A stretch of DNA of 56,867 nucleotides from JAEZKC01 sp046538945 (lineage in GTDB: Bacteria; Fibrobacterota; Chitinivibrionia; Chitinivibrionales; Chitinispirillaceae), in the NCBI GenBank assembly GCA_046538945.1, contig JBKHHW010000004.1:1-56867 (forward strand), in the 5' to 3' direction. Positions 9,205-16,441 of the stretch are shown here, piece after piece. Position numbers and translations under genes: made by a program. The notes beneath the pieces are model-generated. The model was given only the letters and a program-made list of their open reading frames with translations, did no database searches and was not told where the DNA came from. Position 1 is the first letter of the stretch, and the number at the start of each line of letters is the position of its first letter.

Positions 9205-10365
9205 ATGCGCCGTTTCTTTACCTCAGAAAGTGTGTCCCAGGGACACCCGGATAAGGTCTGTGATCAGATTTCAGATGCTATTCTCGATGCCATGCTTGCT
9301 CAGGATCCCGAATCCCGGGTCGCCTGCGAAACATTGGTTACGACCGGACTGGTTGTGGTTGCAGGCGAAATCACCAGCAAAGCTGTAGTGGATATACAGG
9401 ATGTGGTAAGAAACACTGTCCGCAGAATCGGTTACAACAAACCCGAGCTGGGTTTTGAAGCTGACAGCTGCGGTGTTCAGGTTTCTCTTCATCAGCAGTC
9501 ACCCGATATCTCCCAGGGTGTATCCGAAGGGGAGGGTTTGTACAAAACCCAGGGAGCTGGCGATCAGGGCATCATGTTCGGGTTTGCCTGCAATGAGACC
9601 AAAACCTATATGCCGCTTGCAATTTACTATGCTCATCGTCTGGTTGAGGAGCTCGCTACACTCAGAGAGAACAACGAAATTTCCTATCTGAGGCCGGATT
9701 CAAAATCACAGGTCACGGTCGAATATGATGACCTGAAACCCAAACGGATCGATACCGTGGTTATTTCCACTCAGCATGATCCATCAGCTGATCACGAGAC
9801 CATCAAGAATGATATGATCGAAAAGGTGATCAAAAAGGTCATTCCCGGGGACCTTATTGATTCTGAAACAGTTTATCACATCAATCCTACCGGCCGGTTC
9901 GTAATCGGAGGACCACATGGAGACTCCGGGGTAACCGGGCGTAAGATCATTGTGGATACTTACGGAGGTTACGGAGCGCACGGAGGCGGTGCTTTTTCTG
10001 GTAAAGATCCTTCAAAGGTGGACAGAAGTGCCGCATACGCCGCCCGCTGGGTTGCAAAGAATGTCGTAGCCGCAGGTCTGGCAACTCACTGTGAAATTCA
10101 GTTTTCCTACGCGATCGGTGTTGCCGAGCCGTTGTCGATTCATGTGGATACGTTCGGAACCGGAAAGCTTTCTGATCATGAGATCTGTGCGATTATCACC
10201 AAACTTTTTGATCTGACTCCTGCGGGAATCATCAAAAAACTTGATCTCAAGCGGCCGATCTATACCGAAACGGCACGGAACGGACACTTTGGTCGGGAAT
10301 TGCCCGACTTTACCTGGGAAAAACTCGATATGGTTGATGAAATCAGAAAGGAAGCCAGACTCTGA
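9205..10365 (+). CDS. metK: S-adenosylmethionine synthetase
   Basis: MetK makes S-adenosylmethionine from ATP and methionine. The 386 residues match the family. Signatures are FTSESVSQGHPDK at the N-terminus, the GAGDQGIMFG ATP-binding motif and the GGGAFSGKDPSKVDRSAAY phosphate loop. ATG 9205 is set by AGGAGG at 9195-9200. The 98-nt gap from larC contains an A/T-rich stretch near 9110-9125 that could be a -10 region. I see no SAM-riboswitch-like structure there. Confidence 0.97.
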   Translation: MRRFFTSESVSQGHPDKVCDQISDAILDAMLAQDPESRVACETLVTTGLVVVAGEITSKAVVDIQDVVRNTVRRIGYNKPELGFEADSCGVQVSLHQQSPDISQGVSEGEGLYKTQGAGDQGIMFGFACNETKTYMPLAIYYAHRLVEELATLRENNEISYLRPDSKSQVTVEYDDLKPKRIDTVVISTQHDPSADHETIKNDMIEKVIKKVIPGDLIDSETVYHINPTGRFVIGGPHGDSGVTGRKIIVDTYGGYGAHGGGAFSGKDPSKVDRSAAYAARWVAKNVVAAGLATHCEIQFSYAIGVAEPLSIHVDTFGTGKLSDHEICAIITKLFDLTPAGIIKKLDLKRPIYTETARNGHFGRELPDFTWEKLDMVDEIRKEARL

Positions 10366-10398
10366 TCTTCAGAGCTTCGCCTTCTGAGAAGGTGTACA

Positions 10399-10590
10399 TA
10401 TAATCGCTGAGTGAGTGTGGTTGTAATCGCAGAAGATCTTTGGCTTTCTATCGATTTACGTCATGACAATCAGTGTGCGATGATCAGAAACAACGGCGTT
10501 TCTGAAAAGTGGTGTCGAAGTTGATGCCCGGCTGTCGCGCGTGAACGCGGTTGCCGGGCTTTTTTATTGAACCGAGGGAGGGAACCCATC
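10399..10590. promoter_or_regulatory. Structured leader between metK and nfnA (candidate attenuator; + strand)
   Basis: A perfect TATAAT lies at 10399-10404, with only a weak -35 (TTCGCC) 17 nt upstream. Downstream come a perfect 8-bp hairpin, TCAGAAAC at 10484-10491 with GTTTCTGA at 10498-10505, and then an intrinsic terminator at 10526-10565. The nfnA ATG follows 25 nt after the T-run and has GGGAGGG as ribosome site, leaving no room for another promoter. Transcripts of nfnAB would therefore have to pass this terminator. I do not recognise a known riboswitch class. Confidence 0.45.
10526..10565 (+). terminator. Intrinsic terminator ahead of nfnA
   Basis: GCCCGGC (10526-10532) pairs with GCCGGGC (10553-10559), enclosing an inner CGCG...CGCG stem capped by GTGA, and is followed by a T6 run. 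It could end metK transcription or act as an attenuator for nfnAB. Confidence 0.85.
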
Positions 10591-11430
10591 ATGGCAAAAA
10601 TCCTCAAAAAAGAACAGCTGTCCGAAGTGGTCTGGCGATTTCGTCTGGAAGCGCCCCGGATTGCAAAAAAGCGAAAAGCTGGACAGTTCATTATTCTCAG
10701 ACCCGTTGAGGACAGTGAACGCATTCCCCTCACCATCGCCAATGCGGATGCGCAGGAGGGGTGGATTGAGATCATTGTCCAGATTGTGGGCAGGACCACT
10801 ATATTGCTAAGGGACCTCAATGAGGGAGATTCCGTGCTTGATTTGGCGGGACCGCTGGGTAAGCCAACTCATATAGAAAATTACGGGAAAGTGCTGTGCA
10901 TCGGAGGTGGTGTGGGAGTAGCTCCTCTGTATCCCATAATCTGTGCTCTTCACGAAGCGGGAAATGAAGTGACTTCGATTCTGGGCGCACGAAACAGTGA
11001 CCTTCTTATCCTCAGGGAGGAAATATCCGCTCAGAGTAATCGAATGTTTATTGCCACCGATGACGGCTCCGAAGGAACGAAGGGATTCGTCTCGAATGTC
11101 TTCGAGAATCTGATTGGTGAAGGAGAGACGTTCGATGCCGCTTTCGTGATCGGTCCGGTGATGATGATGAAAGTCACTACATCTCTCACCGTTAAAGCCG
11201 GCATAAAGACAATGGCTTCGCTTAATCCCATAATGATAGACGGAACCGGAATGTGCGGCGGATGTCGTGTCACTGTGGACGGAACTACCAAATTCGCTTG
11301 CGTGGACGGACCGGAATTCGATGCCGCCGGTATCGATTGGGATGAATTGATGATGAGACTCAACTCTTACAGAGCATTTGAGAACAGGGCAAAAGATGAT
11401 CACGCCTGTAGATTGGAAGGTGTGCGATGA
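10591..11430 (+). CDS. nfnA: NADH-dependent ferredoxin:NADP+ oxidoreductase small subunit NfnA (sulfide dehydrogenase-like)
   Basis: A 279-residue FAD/NAD-binding subunit of the electron-bifurcating transhydrogenase NfnAB. The order is a ferredoxin-reductase-like FAD domain (about 1-95, with RIPLTIA), a nucleotide-binding domain (IGGGVGVAPLYP at about 105) and a C-terminal cysteine cluster (MCGGCRVTV ... FACVDGP) for the [2Fe-2S] centre. It oxidises NADH within the complex. The same fold occurs in dihydroorotate dehydrogenase electron-transfer subunits (PyrK), but pairing with a GltD-like large subunit through a 4-nt overlap points to Nfn. Annotations such as sulfide dehydrogenase subunit beta refer to the same family. 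Confidence 0.88.
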   Translation: MAKILKKEQLSEVVWRFRLEAPRIAKKRKAGQFIILRPVEDSERIPLTIANADAQEGWIEIIVQIVGRTTILLRDLNEGDSVLDLAGPLGKPTHIENYGKVLCIGGGVGVAPLYPIICALHEAGNEVTSILGARNSDLLILREEISAQSNRMFIATDDGSEGTKGFVSNVFENLIGEGETFDAAFVIGPVMMMKVTTSLTVKAGIKTMASLNPIMIDGTGMCGGCRVTVDGTTKFACVDGPEFDAAGIDWDELMMRLNSYRAFENRAKDDHACRLEGVR

Positions 11431-12830
11431 CAGTACAGCAGAATGCAAACGACAGATTCACCCGTGTGGAAATGAAGGAGCAGGATCCTGTTGTCAGGGG
11501 ACGAAATTTTCAGGAGGTCCCCTACGGCTATACTGAAGAGGAAGCTGTCGCGGAAGCTAAGCGTTGTCTTCAGTGTAAAAAACCTCTCTGTGTGGATGGA
11601 TGCCCGGTGAACGTGAAAATTCCCGAATTCATCAAACTGATTGCGGAGGGGGAGTTCGCTGCCGCGGCCCGGAAAATAAAGGAAACCAATGCACTCCCGG
11701 CGATTTGCGGAAGAGTGTGCCCTCAGGAGGAACAGTGCGAAATCCGCTGTATACTGGGAAAGAAGGGCGATCCTGTTGCAGTCGGAAATCTTGAACGCTT
11801 CGCTGCTGACTGGGAACGTGAAAACGGCACCGTCGAGCTTCCTGAAAAGAAAGCTCCCAATGGTAAAAAAGTGGCCATTGTAGGTTCCGGTCCTGCAGGT
11901 CTTACCTGCGCGGGCGAACTTGTCAAAGAGGGGTTTGAGGTTACGATTTTCGAGGCGCTTCATGAAGCGGGAGGAGTGCTTGTCTACGGTATTCCTGAAT
12001 TCCGTCTGCCGAAGGAGATTGTCAAAAAAGAGATCGAATATCTGACAAGCCTTGGAGTGAAAATCGAAAAGAATTTCATCGTGGGCAAAACCGCCACCAT
12101 TGACGAGCTGTTAACTGAAGAGGACTTCGATGCAGTTTTTGTAGGCTCGGGAGCCGGCTTGCCTTCGTTTATGAAAATCAAGGGTGAGAATAGTATCGGT
12201 GTGTATTCCGCAAATGAGTATCTCACCAGAAGCAATCTGATGAAAGCTTTCTCCGATGGAGCTTCCACACCTATTCTGAAGGGTAAGCGCGCTATTACTG
12301 TCGGGGGTGGAAACGTGGCCATGGATGCCGCCAGAACTGCTCTGAGGCTGGGCGCTGAAAAATCGATGATTGTCTACAGAAGAGGCGAAGCGGAACTGCC
12401 TGCCCGTAAAGCGGAAATCCATCACGCCAAAGATGAGGGAATCGAATTTCACCTTCTGTGCAATCCGGTGGAAATCCTTTCAGGTGAAAAAGGAGAGGTC
12501 GTAGGGGTGAAATGTATCCGCATGGAACTTGGTGAACCGGACGCTTCAGGCAGAAGACGCCCCGTTCCAATGGAGGGAAGTGAATTCGTCCTGGATTGTG
12601 ACGTGGTGGTTATCGCCATCGGCAACAAACCCAATCCTCTGATACCAGAAAGCACACCCGATCTCCGGGTCTCCAAATGGGGAACCGTGGAAGCCGATGA
12701 AACCGACGGGCGTACATCGAAAAAATACGTGTATGCCGGAGGGGACATCGTAACCGGTGCGGCAACGGTTATTCTGGCCATGGGTGCAGGCAAAGCTGCT
12801 GCACGAAGTATTATGGAAGATCTGAAGTAA
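11427..12830 (+). CDS. nfnB: NADPH-dependent large subunit NfnB (GltD-like flavoprotein)
   Basis: A 467-residue iron-sulfur flavoprotein. The N-terminal domain (about 35-125) has the CLQCKKPLCVDGCPV and GRVCPQEEQCEIRC clusters typical of GltD-like proteins. An FAD Rossmann motif GSGPAG (about 153) and the NADPH-binding GGGNVAMDAARTALRLGA (about 292) follow, with a C-terminal GGDIVTGAATVILAMGAG. In NfnAB this subunit bifurcates electrons between NADP+ and ferredoxin. GltD alone has a near-identical layout, but no gltB is nearby and the overlapping nfnA settles the call. Presence of Nfn suggests a fermentative or otherwise anaerobic metabolism that uses ferredoxin. Confidence 0.9.
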   Translation: MTVQQNANDRFTRVEMKEQDPVVRGRNFQEVPYGYTEEEAVAEAKRCLQCKKPLCVDGCPVNVKIPEFIKLIAEGEFAAAARKIKETNALPAICGRVCPQEEQCEIRCILGKKGDPVAVGNLERFAADWERENGTVELPEKKAPNGKKVAIVGSGPAGLTCAGELVKEGFEVTIFEALHEAGGVLVYGIPEFRLPKEIVKKEIEYLTSLGVKIEKNFIVGKTATIDELLTEEDFDAVFVGSGAGLPSFMKIKGENSIGVYSANEYLTRSNLMKAFSDGASTPILKGKRAITVGGGNVAMDAARTALRLGAEKSMIVYRRGEAELPARKAEIHHAKDEGIEFHLLCNPVEILSGEKGEVVGVKCIRMELGEPDASGRRRPVPMEGSEFVLDCDVVVIAIGNKPNPLIPESTPDLRVSKWGTVEADETDGRTSKKYVYAGGDIVTGAATVILAMGAGKAAARSIMEDLK

Positions 12831-12855
12831 AAGCTCTTCTGGTTTTCAGATTATT

Positions 12856-12891
12856 AAAGGCTTTTCACTTTCAGAGTGAATGGCCTTTTTT
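12856..12891 (+). terminator. Intrinsic terminator after nfnB
   Basis: AAAGGC pairs with GCCTTT around an inner CACT/AGTG stem, followed by T6. It lies 25 nt past the nfnB stop. Confidence 0.85.
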
Positions 12892-12926
12892 GCTGGTATT
12901 CTAAACTCTTCTGTTCGCAAATTGAG

Positions 12927-12952
12927 AATCAGTTCTCATTTTAGAACTGATT
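12927..12952. repeat. Perfect 10-bp inverted repeat in a convergent gap
   Basis: AATCAGTTCT (12927-12936) and AGAACTGATT (12943-12952) flank a 6-nt loop. It lies between nfnB (+) and the M50 gene (-), separate from the terminator at 12856-12891. It may be a second terminator read from the minus strand, though the T-run there is poor. Confidence 0.6.
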
Positions 12953-12998
12953 TCCGGATAATGTCTTTTTACTTCTGATCTGCAGAAATGGCGGCAGG

Positions 12999-14204
12999 TT
13001 ACGGTTTGTAGGACAGATGAGGGGGAGAGGTGAGCGGCTGTTCTCTTTGGATCAGCACATCTGGGATTTTGGGGGAGGCCTGTAACGAGGATTTCTTTTC
13101 GTCCAGATGGATTTTCAGTGAAAGGAAGTGCAGGAGGTCCTTGTAGCTGACCACACCTTCGAGGTTGCCCTCCCGGTCTGTGACAATAATGCTTTTGTGC
13201 GAAGTGGTTCTCATCATTTCAAGAGTATCCACGACATCGGTATCACCCGTCACACTGTTCTCTTCAGTGCATAAAACGGAAAATTCAGACACTCTTCTCT
13301 CAGGCCAGTTTTCTTGTGATATGGAATGTATGGCAGAAGCTGCTATGAAACGAACCGGAGCGGCGGGTGTGGATACGGGGAAAACATCGAAATTGTACCT
13401 GTAGATGTATTCCTCAACAAAGCGTCTGATAGTTATCGTTCCCGGGACACATACAGGGTTTCTGCTCATGTAACGCTTGGTTTTCTCTCCTCTGAGAAAG
13501 TTTCTGTTGCGCACGCGTGAATCTGCAGTCCGCATGGCCTCGAAGAGATAAATACCCAAAATGGCAAGCCATACCCCATGAATGAACCATCCTCTGAAAA
13601 TTGCAGCAGAGCCGGAGAGCAAAAGAAGTATGCCGATGACGGTTGTGAATGCATCCTGAATGCGTGCGTATCGGGATCTCTGGGGTTTTGACCGCATAAA
13701 AGATCGTACCAGATTCCCAAAATCCAGCGGAGATGCTGGAACGAGATTGAACGCCGTCAGCAGAAGGGAGAAGTAGGTCAAGTATAGAAAAAGGTTCTGA
13801 ATAGCATTGTCCAACGCAAGGTGACGGCTTGTGGCCATCAGAAGATACCATAAAAGAGCTGATACCAGGCTGGAAACTGGCCCGGCCAGTGCTGAGATCT
13901 GTTCGCCTCGGGAGGTTTTCCGTGTTGAATTGAGAAATCCCCTCTCTACACCACCGTAAAGGTATATCGCAGAGAGGTGTCTTTCTGTTTTGGTCAGTCT
14001 GCTGGCGAGAAAATGCCCTAGTTCATGAAAAAGGACAGAAAGGAGAATTCCGGCAGAACCCGCCATTCCGAGTATCCAGCTGTAGCCGGGATCGATTTGG
14101 GGATTGTGTGCTGGGAGTATGCCTCTGGCGAAAGTCCATGTGGAGATGGCCAGAAGGACCACCCAGCCTTTGTCAAAGGAGAAGATGGCGGCTCGGAATT
14201 TCAC
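12999..14204 (-). CDS. Site-2-protease family (M50) metalloprotease with C-terminal CBS pair
   Basis: A 401-residue multi-pass membrane protein with about six hydrophobic segments in the first 230 residues. The zinc motif is HELGH (His60, Glu61, His64), and the third ligand is Asp161 in NLVPASPLDFGN. This departs from the usual PLDGGR but keeps the Asp. Two CBS motifs fill about residues 245-375, as in the SpoIVFB-like/archaeal CBS subfamily, where nucleotide binding may gate cleavage of a membrane substrate. The substrate is unknown; the adjacent genes do not include an obvious anti-sigma factor. It has its own short gap from the ferritin-like gene. Confidence 0.87.
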   Translation of the reverse strand: MKFRAAIFSFDKGWVVLLAISTWTFARGILPAHNPQIDPGYSWILGMAGSAGILLSVLFHELGHFLASRLTKTERHLSAIYLYGGVERGFLNSTRKTSRGEQISALAGPVSSLVSALLWYLLMATSRHLALDNAIQNLFLYLTYFSLLLTAFNLVPASPLDFGNLVRSFMRSKPQRSRYARIQDAFTTVIGILLLLSGSAAIFRGWFIHGVWLAILGIYLFEAMRTADSRVRNRNFLRGEKTKRYMSRNPVCVPGTITIRRFVEEYIYRYNFDVFPVSTPAAPVRFIAASAIHSISQENWPERRVSEFSVLCTEENSVTGDTDVVDTLEMMRTTSHKSIIVTDREGNLEGVVSYKDLLHFLSLKIHLDEKKSSLQASPKIPDVLIQREQPLTSPPHLSYKP

Positions 14205-14228
14205 CTCTGGCGCTCTCCTCTTTATTGT

Positions 14229-14735
14229 TCAGGCTTGAGCAAGTACGGGCAGAACATTTCTCGTTTTGGTAGGGATCCGTATGGTTTTGTTTCTGAAGGC
14301 AAAGAGCGCGTGCCCTGCCGATACATCATTGGTGAACTGCTTTGCCATTTTACTGAGATTGATCAGCAGTTTCTTGGTAGGTGTGTCTTCTTCGAAAGAT
14401 GCCAGATCGATGAAGAGTTTGAATTCCTGTTCGGCTTTCCTGCGTAGGAGAGTATGGATTTGGGAAATGGTCATTTTGGATAGTTCTGCGTCTTCGGTGA
14501 CTAACTCATCGAAGATGAAGCTGTTGTGGTCGTTTTGGGAATCTGCGGACCTGAGTCCGGTATTGGCTTTTTCCACCTGGACGTACTGTACGCGTTTTTT
14601 GGAAGCCAGAAAGTAGAGGTAGAGTTTGCTGGGTTGATCCTTGCACAGTTTCGCCTGGGTTTCGTACAGTGCCGCGGATTCCAGCATTCGCTTCAGTGCG
14701 AAATTGAGAAAATCATTGTAGCGTTCGTTGCTCAT
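14229..14735 (-). CDS. Helical ferritin/rubrerythrin-like protein of unknown function
   Basis: A soluble, almost all-helical protein of 168 residues. The spacing of helices (an N-terminal ALKRMLESAALYETQAKL helix and a C-terminal AEQEFKLFIDLA ... LLINLSKMAKQF pair) recalls rubrerythrin-type four-helix bundles. The EXXH metal-binding repeats expected for that family are not visible (KMAKQF where E..H would be), so it may be a non-metal member or another helical family. ATG 14735 is favoured by GGAGG about 10 nt upstream; an upstream in-frame start at 14795 would run through the promoter candidate. It is probably the target of the NtrC-type regulator encoded just upstream. Confidence 0.6.
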   Translation of the reverse strand: MSNERYNDFLNFALKRMLESAALYETQAKLCKDQPSKLYLYFLASKKRVQYVQVEKANTGLRSADSQNDHNSFIFDELVTEDAELSKMTISQIHTLLRRKAEQEFKLFIDLASFEEDTPTKKLLINLSKMAKQFTNDVSAGHALFAFRNKTIRIPTKTRNVLPVLAQA

Positions 14736-14794
14736 ATGAAAAAGCCTCCCTGAGTGGTGGACGTGTGTGTCGGAACAGAGTACAGTGTTAATCA

Positions 14795-14810
14795 TTCAAA
14801 CACTGTGCCA
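14795..14810 (-). promoter_or_regulatory. Candidate sigma54 (-24/-12) promoter for the ferritin-like gene
   Basis: Read on the minus strand, TGGCAC-N5-TTGAA matches the sigma54 pattern TGGCAC-N5-TTGCW at all fixed positions except the -12 C (A here), with exact spacing. It lies about 60 nt upstream of the ATG and directly downstream of an NtrC-family activator gene. Confidence 0.5.
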
Positions 14811-14855
14811 CCGGAGGCGGAGTGAAAAGGGGCGAAAACAACTGAAAGAAGGATT

Positions 14856-14898
14856 TTTTCTCACTTTCGGAAAACCGGGTTTCCCGAAAGTGAGAAAA
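14856..14898. promoter_or_regulatory. Long inverted repeat, possible activator binding site (UAS)
   Basis: Perfect 15-bp arms at 14856-14870 and 14884-14898 are separated by 13 nt. A further half-site GTGAGAAA follows at 14901-14908. It sits about 46 nt upstream of the candidate sigma54 promoter, just after the regulator stop. No T-run follows it on the minus strand, so a simple terminator reading is not favoured. Confidence 0.5.
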
Positions 14899-14908
14899 TG
14901 GTGAGAAA

Positions 14909-16255
14909 TCAGGCGGTGGTGGCCTGCTGCTGCATCTTGTCCAGCTTGCGGTACAGTGAAGAGAGGGAGATGCCAAGCGCGTTGCTGGTCTCGTACTTGT
15001 CCCCTCCGAAGTGCTTGAGAGCCCTGACGATATGCTTCTTCTCGATTTCGTCCAGATTCCAAACTTCAGGAGTTTCGGACATTTCTCTCGCTGCGGGAAT
15101 CTGCTTCTCCAACCCGGGAAAGTGCTGGACCGCAAGCGGTTGTCCCTGGGCCAGCAGAAGTGCCCTTTCCAGCATGTTTCTGAGCTCGCGGATATTCCCC
15201 GGCCAGTAGTACTGCATAAGCGTATCGATCACATCCTGGGCGAGAGGGAATTTGTTGTACCCGAAACTCAGAAGCGTGTGCTTTATCAGCCCGGACAAGT
15301 CATCCTTGCGCTCTCTGAGCGCGGGGAGGTTTATGGGAAAGATGCATATTCTGTAGTAGAGGTCCTTGCGGAAGGAACCGTTGCTTGAAGCTTCCGTCAG
15401 ATTCCGGTTGGTTGCGCAGATAAGCCGGAAATCGCTGGTTCTGAGCTTGTTTTCTCCAATACGGCGGTACGATCTCTCTTCAATGGTCTTGAGAAGCTGG
15501 GTCTGAACCTCCAGATCCATGTCTCCGATCTCATCCAGAAACAGAGTGCCGCCGTCGGCCACTTCGATTAGCCCCGAGCGGTCCTTGATGGCGGAGGTGA
15601 AAGAGCCTTTGGCATGCCCGAACAGCTCGCTTCTGAGCAGCTCTCCCTTGAGACTCGAACAGTTGACCTCTACGAAAGCCTCGTTTTTGCGGGGGCTGTG
15701 GTCATGAATCCAGCGCGCCAGGACCCCTTTTCCGGTCCCCGTTTCCCCGTGCAGAAGAACCACCGTGTGGTTCATGGCCGCCACATTTGCGTACTGGATG
15801 ACTTTTTCGATCACAGGGCTTGAACCGAAATAGGGCTCGCCCTTCTGAGGCGTAAGCCTCTGGTGAATCGAATCCCGCTTGCGCAGCTCCTCAAACTCCA
15901 GACTCTTGCGCAGACTCACATTCAGATCATCCATATTTACCGGCTTAGTCAGGAAATTGTGCGCACCAAGCTTCATGGCCTTGACTGCGGTGGGAATGTC
16001 GCTGACTCCGGTTATGATTATGATCGCCGTGTTCTCGTGGGTACTCCTGAGCTCGGCTATCCAGTCGATCGCATTGCCGTCCGGTAGCTTGAGATCCAGC
16101 AGCACCGCATCGAAATGCTCCGAAGAGGTGATATCCTTCGCTTCCTTGAGGCATTTGCATGTGTCTATGGAGTATCCCGCCTTCGTAAGGTAGCGGGAAT
16201 AACCAAACAGTGTTGCCTCTTCATCATCAACCAGAAGTATTCTGGGTGTTTTCAT
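14909..16255 (-). CDS. Sigma54-dependent response regulator (NtrC/AtoC family)
   Basis: A 448-residue enhancer-binding protein. The receiver domain has phospho-acceptor Asp54 (VLLDLKLPDG) and Lys104. The AAA+ domain has Walker A GETGTGKG (170-177), a sigma54-contact loop GSFTSA (217-222; consensus GAFTGA with the key Phe and Thr kept) and Walker B with FLDEIGDM. The C-terminus is a Fis-type helix-turn-helix (about 405-445, ALGISLSSLYRKL). No partner histidine kinase is adjacent; the Ser/Thr kinase upstream is a different class. The gene is followed by an inverted repeat and a candidate sigma54 promoter for the ferritin-like gene, its probable target. Confidence 0.94.
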   Translation of the reverse strand: MKTPRILLVDDEEATLFGYSRYLTKAGYSIDTCKCLKEAKDITSSEHFDAVLLDLKLPDGNAIDWIAELRSTHENTAIIIITGVSDIPTAVKAMKLGAHNFLTKPVNMDDLNVSLRKSLEFEELRKRDSIHQRLTPQKGEPYFGSSPVIEKVIQYANVAAMNHTVVLLHGETGTGKGVLARWIHDHSPRKNEAFVEVNCSSLKGELLRSELFGHAKGSFTSAIKDRSGLIEVADGGTLFLDEIGDMDLEVQTQLLKTIEERSYRRIGENKLRTSDFRLICATNRNLTEASSNGSFRKDLYYRICIFPINLPALRERKDDLSGLIKHTLLSFGYNKFPLAQDVIDTLMQYYWPGNIRELRNMLERALLLAQGQPLAVQHFPGLEKQIPAAREMSETPEVWNLDEIEKKHIVRALKHFGGDKYETSNALGISLSSLYRKLDKMQQQATTA

Positions 16256-16441
16256 TCCAAAGCTCCCCTAACTAGTCTGAAATGTGACCGGTTAATGCGC
16301 ACTCTCAGCCAGAGCGCTTTCCTCAGTCTTCCAAGCTGCTTCTGCTATATGGGAAACATGAACCGTGCGGGAGAAACTGATATTTATTCTAAAAATAGTT
16401 TTGTGTTTAAGTCTCACCCACAGAAAAATATACAAAGCAAA

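Noticed and set aside
14856..14898. The inverted repeat as a terminator of the NtrC-type gene.
   Set aside because: Neither strand has a proper T-run after the second arm, and its position upstream of a sigma54-like box fits a binding site better. A terminator role is not excluded.
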